DNA of 64,000 bases, taken from contig CM037790.1 in NCBI GenBank assembly GCA_021229015.1, positions 58,562,049 to 58,626,048 of the forward strand, written 5' to 3'. Every line of letters starts with the position of its first letter. The first letter of the stretch is position 1. The translations under genes and the position numbers were made by a program. Shown here in pieces: positions 1-11,600 of this stretch. The DNA is from Solen grandis. Its lineage: Eukaryota > Mollusca > Bivalvia > Adapedonta > Solenidae. The notes below the pieces were generated by a model. That model had not been told where the DNA came from and ran no database searches. It saw only the letters and a list, made by a program, of their open reading frames with translations.

Positions 1-210
1 AAGACCTATGTGAACAGCATAAAAGCAGATCAGCCTGTGAGTCACTCGCAGGCTGATCAGGTTTTATGCTGTTCGCTGCTCCTCAGTGGTCTGGAAATGA
101 GGATTTTGTAATTAAATTTGGTAAGGTTTAACTGTGGTTTTCTGCAGATCAGGCTTTATGTGGTACCTATTGAGTGCGTCAAAATGAGTCTATATGAGGG
201 AAAGGGTTAA
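1..210 (-). mobile_element. TTAA-flanked hairpin MITE, copy 1 (cut by window edge)
   Basis: Reverse-orientation copy of the element seen whole at 3737-3978 and 19940-20181. It ends at TATGAGGGAAAGGGTTAA (TTAA at 207-210). The first 80 bases hold the internal hairpin whose arms contain GAACAGCATAAAA and TTTTATGCTGTTC. The other terminus lies outside the window. TTAA ends with short inverted termini suggest a non-autonomous piggyBac-type element; that class assignment is inference. Confidence 0.7.
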
Positions 211-404
211 GTTATCAAAGGGTTAACAAATAAATGTTCTTTTCTAAAGGAAATAGGGCTTAAACACGTCATGCTTTTTCTTAAATTCAGACATTTTTAT
301 AAGAACTTATGTAGATCTCATGCTATATTTTGTATCAGTTGTTTATTGGTCAGTGGAAGTTTCTGGTATATCATCTGTTTTCAAACAATTTCTTTCCATT
401 TCAG

Positions 405-446
405 ATTATCGTAGCCAGAATTTCAGAGGCCATGGACAATGCTTAA
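405..446 (+). CDS. Possible last coding exon of an upstream gene (partial)
   Basis: A strong acceptor (pyrimidine-rich tract ending TTTCCATTTCAG at 404) is followed by a short open stretch, IIVARISEAMDNA then TAA at 444-446. A second frame is also open (beginning DYRSQNF and ending near 482), so the reading is ambiguous. The T-rich, ORF-poor kilobases that follow would suit a long 3' UTR, and an AATAAA lies at 3194. No family is recognisable. It could equally be a chance acceptor. Confidence 0.25.
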   Translation: MIVARISEAMDNA

Positions 447-3400
447 GGACAGCGCCCCCTATAGTGGGCCAAAAAGGCATTTAAAGGGACACAACACATA
501 TCTTGATTTTGATTGCCTAATGCAAGCTTTGTTAAAATTTCATTTTCTTATATAATTGCTGATTCAAAAAGACGAGGATTCACCTGCTGCCTGGAATAGA
601 ATTTGGACAGTTTTACATTTTAGGATAGTTCGTGACGATATTGTCCAAATAGAAATATGTGATTTTGAGTGTTTACAAAGATTGTATGAACTTTAAGTGA
701 AAATTAGTTTTGTTTGGGGAAAAAAAAAAACTTTAAATGTGCTAGAGTGCAATATCCATGAAATATCTTTGACTGTTCCTAGATGAATGTTAGAATTTGT
801 ACAAATGAATGAACTGTATTGAATGATTCAGTAATTAATGATGTTAAACACTTAAGTTCTGCTGTACATTTGTACTTTGAATGTTAATGGACGACATATA
901 TGTTTTTTTTTTTTTTTAATTGTTTTTTTTAAGATTTTAACACAGCAATTTTTGTTATCCCATTTGATTAATCTTTCTATGGAAACTCAAATCAATATTA
1001 AGTCATATAATTATATGTAATCATACTGCCTTATAAATGGCAACTTGTAAGAACATATTTACCTTTTGTTTTAAATTTTTAAAAAATTTTTTTGGCCGGG
1101 TTTATATAGAGACCCTGCATACACTTACATAATCTCCAAACGGAAAACTCACCCATTCAAAAAGGAAGTTAAAATTTTGCGAAGGAGCTTCTGTGATTTA
1201 TTTAACATCATTTTCTTAGTAACTATAAGTAATGTACCTGAAGTATCCATAGCATGATCTTTGAAATGCCTGTTCTTTAGAAGGTAATGTAGTTCCATGA
1301 CTTTGCTGTTGACTATGTTTGTCTTACAAGTCCCTTCTGTAGCAGGTCACATATCTTTATAGACTTTGATGGCTGTATTCTTTGATTGTCTTCACCTTTG
1401 AAGAACTGATTGCTTTTATTTGAAATGATTTGGTATAGCCTATTTTTATATCCTTCAAATTAGATATGTTAAAATACTTATATAAAGTGCTATTTTGATG
1501 GTTTGTATACAGATGGTATACAGACGTGTTAGATGTATACTTTGTCATTCCTTGGTTTTATCTTGCCATTGCTCATTCTTGTTGCTCCTGATGTGTTTAC
1601 AAGGAAAAACATCGAGGGTAAATGAAGCATCTTCTTTGTGTTCCAAATTAGAAGGACATTAGAATTGGAAGGAAGATGTTGCTCACAAATTTTTAGTGGT
1701 TAATGACTGGTGTGTATCACCAGTCACATGCTGCAGAGTTTGTCTTGTTAATGATAGGACCACTGGTGTATATCGCCAGTCACATGCTGCAGAGTTTGTC
1801 TGGTTAATGATAGGACCACTGGTGTATATCACCAGTCACATGCTGCAGAGTTTGTCTTGTTAATGATAGGACCACTGGTGTATATCACCAGTCACATGCT
1901 GCAGAGTTTGGTTAATGATAGGACCACTGGTGTATATCGCCAGTCACATGCTGCAGCAGTGGTCAGTTGCTGTAGTGTTTAAATTGATTTTGGTGTTTAA
2001 TTATAGTAGTTGAGTAAGGACATATTGTAGAATGATAGTCATTAATGAGATTATTAAAACTATGAAATGATATAGGGAACACACGAGGTAAACCTCTTAT
2101 GAGGCAGTGAAGAAAACTTAAGGCAAAACACTAACCTGCAGGCAATTGGAGGGGATGTGAATTGTATACATGGTTATCTGTCAGTGACATATGTTAATGT
2201 TACAGGAATTGATATAAAAAGGTGCGCCCATATTTGGATTATGCCCCCATTTAGATTTTGCTGTTATCATCATCAGTTTGGAATAAGTATTAAGCACATT
2301 TGAGCAGTAGATTGAATAATATTTAACAGATTAATAAATGCTTTTTTTTTCAATTCATGATATGCCTCATACCCTTTTGTAACAAGAGAGTTTATTCATG
2401 AAGAGAAAGGCTGATTGTGGTATCACATTGTATTAAAGAACATCAGTGAGAAAAGAAATATACAGAATTCACATAAATGGTTTTTTCCATGTAGGTACCA
2501 TTAAGGTTTCAAGTAATGTTGCTGAAAAAGAATGCAGCGCAATAGTAATTCTATCACTCTTTGTAGACCTTTATTCATCTGTATTATTTGATGGCAAAAA
2601 TGTATTTGTACCTACATGGAACTTTGTGTGTGGGGGGGGCACTGTTCGTCATTTTGGAGTAAGTCTTTTTCAAGGGTTGACTATAATGTGTAGCTGACTT
2701 GATTTTCAGCTTTTATCAGCTCTGATTAATAAACACCTGGTTGGAACTATGTTTTAATTGTGTTTATCAGCATGGTGCCCAGTACACCAGAATCCTATAC
2801 TTTAGGATATATTTTATCACAATAACATCAAAATTTTACTAACGCAATTTTTTCTTGAACCCAAATTTTATGAATGCCCCCCTTCCACTTGAAATTATTA
2901 CTGGTGTATAAAGACATTTTGAAGACAGTTGCTGGAATATCTTTCATCATTTAGCCTGCATTAGTGCCCGAGATAATGTTAAATGAAACAGCTTTGTTGA
3001 AGACAATGCCATCTGCTGATGTTCACATACTTGTTGTATTTTTATATAAGTACTTTTAGTTGTGCTGACTTTTTTTTTAGATGGGATGAAGTAACTTCCA
3101 TTCTTTTTTTCTTTTTTTTTGCCATTTTGTTATTATTTATTGATATTTTGTTTAGCTTCTTAGTGTATACTGACTATAATAGAAAAAAAATGCAATAAAA
3201 AACATACTAGACTTTGTGTTAGTTGTGCTGAAGCCATTTAAGGTTATCCTTCCATCAATAGATTATAATCAGGGTCTTTCAAATGCTTAAAAAGACTTCA
3301 GTGCATATGCAGGCATCCATTTACTTGAGTTATAGGCTTTTTTGCACAAAGTCTACAAAGGCTTGCATTTACTATAAAATCCCACGATCATTTGATGAAC

Positions 3401-3736
3401 CATGATCACAGTTTAATCATGGATGGAAAACCTTAAGTTAAAGCTAACTATAGCGGGGTCTTTAGTCCGTAAATAGTTGGATTATGTCGGGATAATATTG
3501 ACCCTAATGCCACCGGTCTTCACCCTAAAAAAATCCAAGATCATTAAAAATGGTATTTGAATAGTTCCTTGCTTGGTGCTTAGATTATTATTATGGTTTC
3601 TATATATGAAGGATGTGACTATTTTTGCTTTTAAACTTTGAATGCTTGTTCTTGACCATCACCCTATCTGTTGGCAAGAGTAAATAATTATTATAATTAG
3701 GACGAAAAACTCTCATTATGTGTTATCCAATAGTGC
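447..3736. other. Non-coding stretch, possibly 3' UTR
   Basis: No ORF with protein-like composition or motif was seen on either strand. The stretch is AT-rich with poly-A/T runs (720-730, 901-930) and holds the minisatellite at 1685-1965. A segment at about 2485-2640 resembles 18345-18530. An AATAAA hexamer at 3194-3199 could end a long 3' UTR of the putative upstream gene. Confidence 0.4.
1685..1965. repeat. 56-bp minisatellite, about 4-5 copies
   Basis: Direct repeats with unit GTTAATGATAGGACCACTGG followed by a CACCAGTCACATGCTGCAGAG segment. Copies start near 1747, 1803 and 1859, so the period is 56. Each unit contains the self-complementary pair ACTGGTG/CACCAGT. The last copies are shortened. 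Confidence 0.9.
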
Positions 3737-3978
3737 TTAAGCCTTTCCCTCATATAGACTCATTTTGACGCACTCAATAGGTACTACATAAAGCCTGATC
3801 TGCAGAAAACCACAGTTAAACCTTACCAAATTTAATTATAAAACCCTCATTTCCAGACCACTGAGGAGCAGCGAACAGCATAAAACCTGATCAGCCATCG
3901 AGTTACTCGCAGGCTGATCTGGTTTTATGCTGTTCGCATAGGTCTTTTCATGGTGTCCTCTATGAGGGAAAGGGTTAA
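3737..3978 (+). mobile_element. TTAA-flanked hairpin MITE, copy 2
   Basis: A complete element of about 240 bp. It is bounded by TTAA at 3737 and 3975, with inverted ends CCTTTCCCTCATA and TATGAGGGAAAGG. An internal hairpin at about 3870-3945 pairs GCGAACAGCATAAAACC with GGTTTTATGCTGTTCGC. It has no coding capacity. The TTAA target duplication suggests the piggyBac superfamily (inference). Confidence 0.8.
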
Positions 3979-5587
3979 GCCGTATTTCCATAACTTGTTA
4001 TTTCAGTGTGACTTCAATATAGTCAAGTTTTGGGTTACTTTGATGTCATTGTTCATAGACATATGCTATGCATTGCTGTATATCTCTTTAGTATTATAGT
4101 TTTAAAGTTGTTTAGTTTACACCCAACTTTCTCAAGCCCAGATCAAACAGTCTATTCCATATCATAATACGTTATCCTCTATGGAAAATAAAGTAGTCCT
4201 TTAGAAGTAGCGCTTATTCGGGGAGCATCGGTCGGTTTTACATATTATCTTGTTTCTTATGCAACTTAGTGTGTATATTTTACTGAAAAATCTAATCGCA
4301 GTGGATTTCCTGAACACCCCACATTTTGCAAACTTAGTTTTGGAGGTAAGCTCTTATGAAGTTCCGTCTGCAGGTCATTTGTCCAATACGGTGGCCTTTG
4401 AAACATCAAAAAGCCAGACATTTTCACTGTTATTTGCATCACTAAATCTTTTATCAAACCTGTAGAAAAGTTTGTGGCCGCAACCTTTTCTTTCGGCTAG
4501 TATCGACTTTGGGTGACAACTCTAAAACAGCTCTTTCAAAGATGGTCATTGATTTTTTCACTCTATGTTTGTACTACGTCCATCAACATCCATCTACAGA
4601 TGCATTATCGCATCCTAAAGAGCTCACTTCTGATACATCTCTCCGGGGTAGCACTTCGTTTAAAAAAACACATGGCTACTGTGTCGGCACGTGTTTGAAT
4701 ATACAGTGAATTTAATTGAGGGTTATCTTACATCAGATTTCTGGGGGAGCGCTATCCGGAAAGAGCAACATGTACTGTGAATACAGCTCCTCATTTAGTA
4801 CGAGAGCTATATTCGGTGAATAGACCTAACCGGCGAGCTGTATACGAAATCGTATCCAAATAAGCTACCCGGGGAGTTATATTCGAAGTAAGTTGTATAG
4901 GGTACGAGAATGCATGGTGACCCAATGCAGCCCTCCATAGTTATTAAAAAAAGGTTTCCCCTTCACAGGCAAAAGATTTATTACATTTTCGTTCAGATCT
5001 TTGAATTAATGTTTCTCTTCTTGTTTGTTCAAATAAAGTGGGTGTGATTTTAGCTCATCTTTGTCAATATTAACTTGAAACGATATCTTAACTACTATAC
5101 TACTAAAAGTGTACAGGAATGTTCCTTGGGTGGTCCTCAAATAATTAAGTTCCATGCCAAAATTTGGTTGCCATAGCAACTAAAAGGGGGAAAATGTGAA
5201 ACTTAAAGAATATTCTGTACAAAAGTACAGACTGGATTTAAAATATTTACACACAGATACTCTTTGCCTATTATGCATATAGTACAAATTGGAAAATCTT
5301 GTCCAATTTGGGGGGGCGCACAGATGTGTTGTGAGTGACTCTCAACCAAGATGAAAAAAATAATTGGATCAGTTGAAAAAGAAAAACATGGCTGCCAGGG
5401 GGTGGAGCCCGCTTTCCTTATATGTATATATGTAGAACAAACTTCCGTTCGGGCGCAATTGAATCCAGGAAGCACTGACCATCTGACCACAACTTTGTGT
5501 CATGGACAGAACATGGAGAGATAGAGTTGTCACGTGACTAAGTCTTATCTCTGATCTACAATCTTACAAAAGTCACGATGTGCCAAA
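3979..5587. other. Upstream region of the LU-TSP1 gene
   Basis: No gene is supported here. The short ORFs lack motifs. The promoter and 5' UTR of the gene starting at 5588 should lie here or in an unseen upstream exon; no convincing TATA box or initiator could be chosen by eye. Weakly repetitive GAGCTATATTCG-like units occur at 4770-4890. Confidence 0.4.
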
Positions 5588-5615
5588 ATGAAGCTCACAA
5601 CATTCATATGTTTTA
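5588..5615 (+). CDS. LU-TSP1 gene exon 1: start codon and first half of signal peptide
   Basis: ATG at 5588 (context CCAAAATG) encodes MKLTTFICF plus one base, then donor GTAAGT. Joined in phase 1 to 8214 it gives [19 protein letters not shown], a typical signal peptide: a lysine, a hydrophobic core and small residues before the likely cut after TVTA. That completion across 2.6 kb is the main reason for choosing this start. Confidence 0.7.
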
Positions 5616-8600
5616 GTAAGTGTTGCTATTTATTTCTGTTGTTGGTGATGTTATTTTTTACATCCTGAAATATGGCACCCACAATTATCATTACGTATGT
5701 GCTGTTTATGTTTTGTTCAACACAGGTGTGTTATTCTACATAAGATTTATTTAGTCTGACCGAAATACAGTTACAATATCAATATAAATTGTGTCAGCAC
5801 TTAGAAAACTTAATAATGTGATGTCTGTATGTGTTTAACGTCCCATCAACAGTTTTCAATACTAATTATGTAGTTGTGAGGCCTGGTCTTCATGAGGTAT
5901 CACACCGCAGACGTGGTATGATACCACACCTAGTCTCGAGTTGGTACCAAGCCACGAGAATGGATGAGCTAAAGACAAAAATGAAACAAAATCCGTGGCT
6001 ATTGCAAAAAAACAAAAACAAAAAACGAATGTACTATCTACTATCTTAGTTATAATCAACAACAACAACAACACACATATCATCATTATCAATGGCAACA
6101 TCATCATTAACAACATCATCATCATCATTTTTATTGATCAATGTCAATATTATCATCTCTTGACGAATAGGTAAATATATATATAAAAACAAAATTAGTT
6201 TCATGTTAGTTCCATTTCTTTTACCCACAATCGAATAGATATACATCGCTTGCATATGTTATTTCACCACGAAGGTCGTACACTCATATAGCTGCATTTA
6301 CATTAAGATTTACATTATTTAGATATACATATACACACATATGTTAAAAACTGTATTTGCAGTTGACTATAGAAAAGAAAGCAATCAATTTTACCATGAA
6401 TGACGAATGAATGCACCACAATATACTTCTACATGATAAGAAAGGAATGTTTACATTATTCAAAAATATGCAACATTATAACCAATTATTCAAGTTTACT
6501 TCAAAGTCGTTCCTCATATATATAACACGACTATATATTGGATTTGGGTCCAACATCCTTGAGGTCATGACGTATAAAATTACGCTGTTTTGGGGGTTAA
6601 ATATTTCAGCAGTTTTTATGTTGAATACAGTCTCTGTACTGTACTGTTTCCACGTCTTCTGCTGAGGATATCCGCTTCTGTAGACTCAGATCACTTTAAC
6701 ATGGGGATCTGCAACTGCTCGGTGGTAGCTAGGTAGCTCCGTTTCTTTTTCTACAGGGCCAAACTTAACTTGTTGCTTTCAACGGTGCACTGTTCATGGC
6801 ATGGGATGTCTACTTCCTGCCTCGGCCATACCGTATATCACCAGGGCTGTGAACATATTCCATAGGGAACTGGCAGGGAATCCCTACACCCAACTTCCAC
6901 TGGGAGTAACTAAGCACGCCACCCCTTTTGTTTACTTTTGTCCATCAGCCCAGCTGTAAGCTTTGGCAATTTTCTTACTGATTCTGGACGTTCGACTTAT
7001 GGATATATCACAGTAATTGCGAGTCAAAATGAAACGAAGCTTGACGTAACAAAATTTGTAACTCGTCATGTGCATGGTTGTAGGATCCAGAACTTTCAAG
7101 GTCAATGTCATCCCAATTCCTGCGAAATCCATTCAACTGTGATGAATATTTATCATCAAAGTGTATTATTGAAAAGGTATAATTTTATGGACTAGGCATA
7201 ACCATCATAGTACTGAGGTTTCTATTTTCTATGTTTGTCTCTGAGAAATACCTTTGGGAAGTTCGACGAGACATACAAAAATTGGGAAAAAAATGTATTG
7301 GTATATCTCCCTTGCTTAGCGCTCAGCATATAAGGGTAGTTCAAGGACTGGTTGGCTTGGTGTCAGGATAATATGACTGGATGTGGTATCATGCCACATG
7401 TCTACGGCATGATACCGCAGTGTGGCAGTTCCAGGACTGATTGGCCCTGAGTCAGGATAACGTGACTGGATGTGGGTATCATACCACATGTCTTCGGCGT
7501 GATACCGCAGTGTGGCAGTTCCAGGACTGATTGGCCCTGTGTCAGGATAACTTGACTGGATGTGGTATCATGCCACATGTCTACGGCGTGATACCGCAGT
7601 GTGGCAGTTCCAGGACTGGTTGGCCCGGTGCCGGGATAATGTGACTGGGTGTGGTATCATGCCACATGTCTACGGCGTGATACTGCAGTGTGGCAGCACT
7701 ATATCTGTAGTTTCCAAATGATTGAAATTTCGTCATTTGGACGTAAAACCCAATAAAAAAACATGGTTTAAGAACCGCAGTTGGTCCTTTTGCCGACAGA
7801 CCGTTTTTGGTATCCTTCTATATGTAAAGTTTTTTATCCATTTGATCTCTACTTGCACTTCTTCTGGTGTTTGTTAATTTTCAATATAGTTTTGTTGAAT
7901 TTATCATTGGACATTTTTTGTTTTTCCTTATTCTCTCACTAGTTCTTCATTTATTCACACGCACTATTTTTAACGCAAGTGATTTTAGACCTTTAACATA
8001 ACGTATTTCATAGCCAAGCACATGAAAAAAGTGCAAGAACATTCATGAATGTCATAACGATGTGATGTTAAGTTGTAAACCAAACGTACACCTGTATTAT
8101 AAAAAGCAAAATCTTGAAGAAGCTACTTTTACGCCCACCAAGGCTCGTGAATACCTGTACAAACACACTAATTAAATTGAACAGTATACATGTACTTGAA
8201 ACCCTTTTTCCAGGTTTCTGTCTTGTAACAACGGTAACCGCTAGGGTTACGCTTCCAAAGGGATGCGAACTATTCAACTACGCCTGTAAGTACTCAAGCA
8301 CTTAAAGTGGACAATAATATAATATTTTCTTTGAATGTTAGTAATAGTAATAACAATGATGACGCGGAGGTTTTATTTTTTATGCACTGATTTAAATAAA
8401 AGAAAGTCAAGACAAAATCCTTTTATAGAGGACATCTTTTAGGACAATATTATTTGGTAGTTTGAACTGGAAAAACAATCAAGTAACAATCTACAGATTG
8501 CCAAAGTAAAACAACGTATAAAGGATATTTATAAACAAAACTGGCATTCAAGCAGTCTTTCGTCATATAGGATATTTAAACTTGAATTGATACAGGAAAA

Positions 8601-11600
8601 ATATTTATTTTGAATTAAATATAAGAAGTATAGAACTGCAAAACAAAATTTAGATTTTCTTCATACGATCTAGCGGTAGCAACTTGGACATATACAAATA
8701 TCGATATAAATGACCGCTAATATTTGCAAAGCAACATGGGAGTAACTGACACAGAATATCATATACTACTAGTCTGTCCGAAATACAGAAAAGTCAGATC
8801 TAAATTCTGATCACCATGTCATTGTAGATGGCCAACAGTAAGAAAATTGGTGCCAGTCCTATCAGCTGAATCGATAACATTATTAAAAAGTCTATTCAAA
8901 TTGATCTATTCTATTTTTAAACTAAGGAAATAATGGTTAATGAATACATGTATAATTATGTTATCTTCAATTGCATCGAAAATTGACTGATTCATTGTGT
9001 TATCCTGATATATTGTATTTCCTATGTTATTTTTCAGTAAATTAATGAAGAGCCTACGTTAATTACTCTCTACAGTAAATACATGACATGTATAATTATA
9101 ATAATTAGACCTCCTGAAAATAGTTATATTTCATTTTATACATCCGTGAGTTTGATATAATCTGGAGTTCGATATACCAGGTTTCTTTATAAATATGTGG
9201 AGAAAACCGTCAATTCTATTTTTACAAAGAAAAGTCTATATTTTTTTTTTTTTTTCCAGTGAATTTGAACCACATTATCGGGAGACGATTCGTGTTGGAT
9301 ACCCTGCACCTTCCTACCTTTCCCAACATCCACATTAACAGCACCATCATCAACACTTATGTGAAGAAAACCGTGACCGATGCTGTTACACACTACCTAC
9401 CTGGTAACATTTGATAGAATCCGTCAGATTGGTTAAACACTTCACACTGTAACTATATAAGACTGTGTAGCCCGGTCGAGATTCGACCTCGGTCACGACA
9501 TAAGACCGATGCATATTATGGTTAGTTCCTTGGCTGACTGACAGTGTTGGATTAATACAAGAATGTATGGTATCGTGCCACAAGCCTACATGCGACAGAA
9601 CTGCATGACTCGTATAAAACTGTTTCATGTCACCAAATAACTGATATTCTGTCGGTGGGATGTTTGGAACTAAAGAAACTAACATTAAAACGAGAGCAAA
9701 TTTATTAAAAGATTACATGATAACTGTTTGTATGCCACTGACTGTAGAAAGAAAGAGCGTGAAGACAAAACATGAAATGATGTTATATTTTTCATCGATA
9801 TATTTCTTTTGATAGGTTCTTCGGTCATTTCCAGCGGATGCAAGATTTGTAAGTACTCTCATAAAGTTATAATCATTTTGTTACCACATACGTAAAAGCA
9901 TCAGATATGGTAACATTTCTATTGCTTCAAACCGTATTTAAGGACCACAATGGAATTAAGCCTAGAGCGTCCACATCGGTAGCGGGAGGTCTTGGGTGCG
10001 ATCCCAGGCCGTGACGTACCAAAGTCGTAAAAAAATGGTACTGGTATAGATCCCTTGCTTGGCGTTCAGCATATAAGGGTAGTTGCAGGACTGGTTGGCC
10101 CGGTGTCAAGATAATGTGATTGGGTGTGGTATCATGCCATATGTCCACGGCGTGATACTGCCGCACTATATATCTGTCTCAAGTAGACATCGTCTCCAAA
10201 TGACTGAAATACTGTCGGTGGGGAAATATAAATAAGAAGCAAGTCATAGTTTTCATGATTATAAATATCATGTGGTTTATTTTGCTTGTTTTGAACTATT
10301 ATGTGTTTTATATACAATATGTTTTATGTTATAGCCGCGTCGACTTCATCATCCACAGATATTGGTACGTGACTTTATTACTTACCGTTTATTTAATTAT
10401 GCTCAGATAGGTCCTTCTGTCACGTCGGTCAGAACATAAAGTATTATACAACTCACTCACCCCCCCCCCCCCCCCCCCCCCGTCACACACAACACACACA
10501 TATCAGTACATTGTCATCTGATTGTATATATATGTATCAATTGTCAATAATGAAGTCTTTTCCATGTTCGAACCCTAATCTTTCGAACGAGATTTCATCC
10601 AATACATAACCTACTAACGGCGTCTTGACTAGTACGTAAGAATGTCACAGACAATCGTTGAATCGTTATGTAAAATTGTTGTGGCCTCTAGTGTGGAAGT
10701 ATCGGGATGACAGCTCTAGCAACACTTGAAGAGGCGTCGGTTTAAACTTGGATTTTAATATATTGCAAATTAATAAGAAAAAGGTTAGAAATGAGTTTTC
10801 ACATTCAGATATTACAATATCTTTACCTTTGTGTTTGTTACGTTTTTGGTAAACTTGTTACATCCAGCGACTTTACATTTAGATTCGATATAAGTAGATT
10901 TTTTTATATTGTGATTGATGACTTGAACATACATACATGTATAATCTTTGACTCATAACCTAGTATATTTGTCGTCGAACAGAAGGGAAATACCTAGGGT
11001 TGGGAGAGGTGGTTTTGAAAGTGTTCACATATATGTGTAATACGACTTTAGTGGGAAAATAAATGAAGATTGTAGGAGACAAATACGACTTTAGTGGGAA
11101 AATAAATGAAGATTGTAGGAGACAAATACGACTTTAGTGGGAAAATAAATGAAGATTGTAGGAGATAAATACGACTTTAGTGGGAAAATAAATGAAGATT
11201 GTAGGAGACAAATACGACTTGAGTGGGAAAATAAATGAAGATTGTAGGAGACAAATCATGCAACATTTAAGGTCCCCATGCGTTAGTTAAAAAAATGAAG
11301 TGAACTGAACATCGCACAGAATTCTTGTTCTATCGTGCCACTCTTTTAGCACGTTGTATGGCATACCCATTTCGTTCTCCAACGATATGGTCGTAATATT
11401 TAAAAGTATCCATGAGACTTGCACGTGTGCCAAACACAACGAGAAAGAAAATATACGCTCAAAATATATGCGCTTTGAGTTTATAAGTACACAGTAGTGT
11501 GTTCACAGGGCTTGTTATAATTATGTGTGTCGATATACTTTTATTACATGTTCTTGAAATGAGTTTTAAATCACACCTGTTTTTCATTACTGTAATCTTT

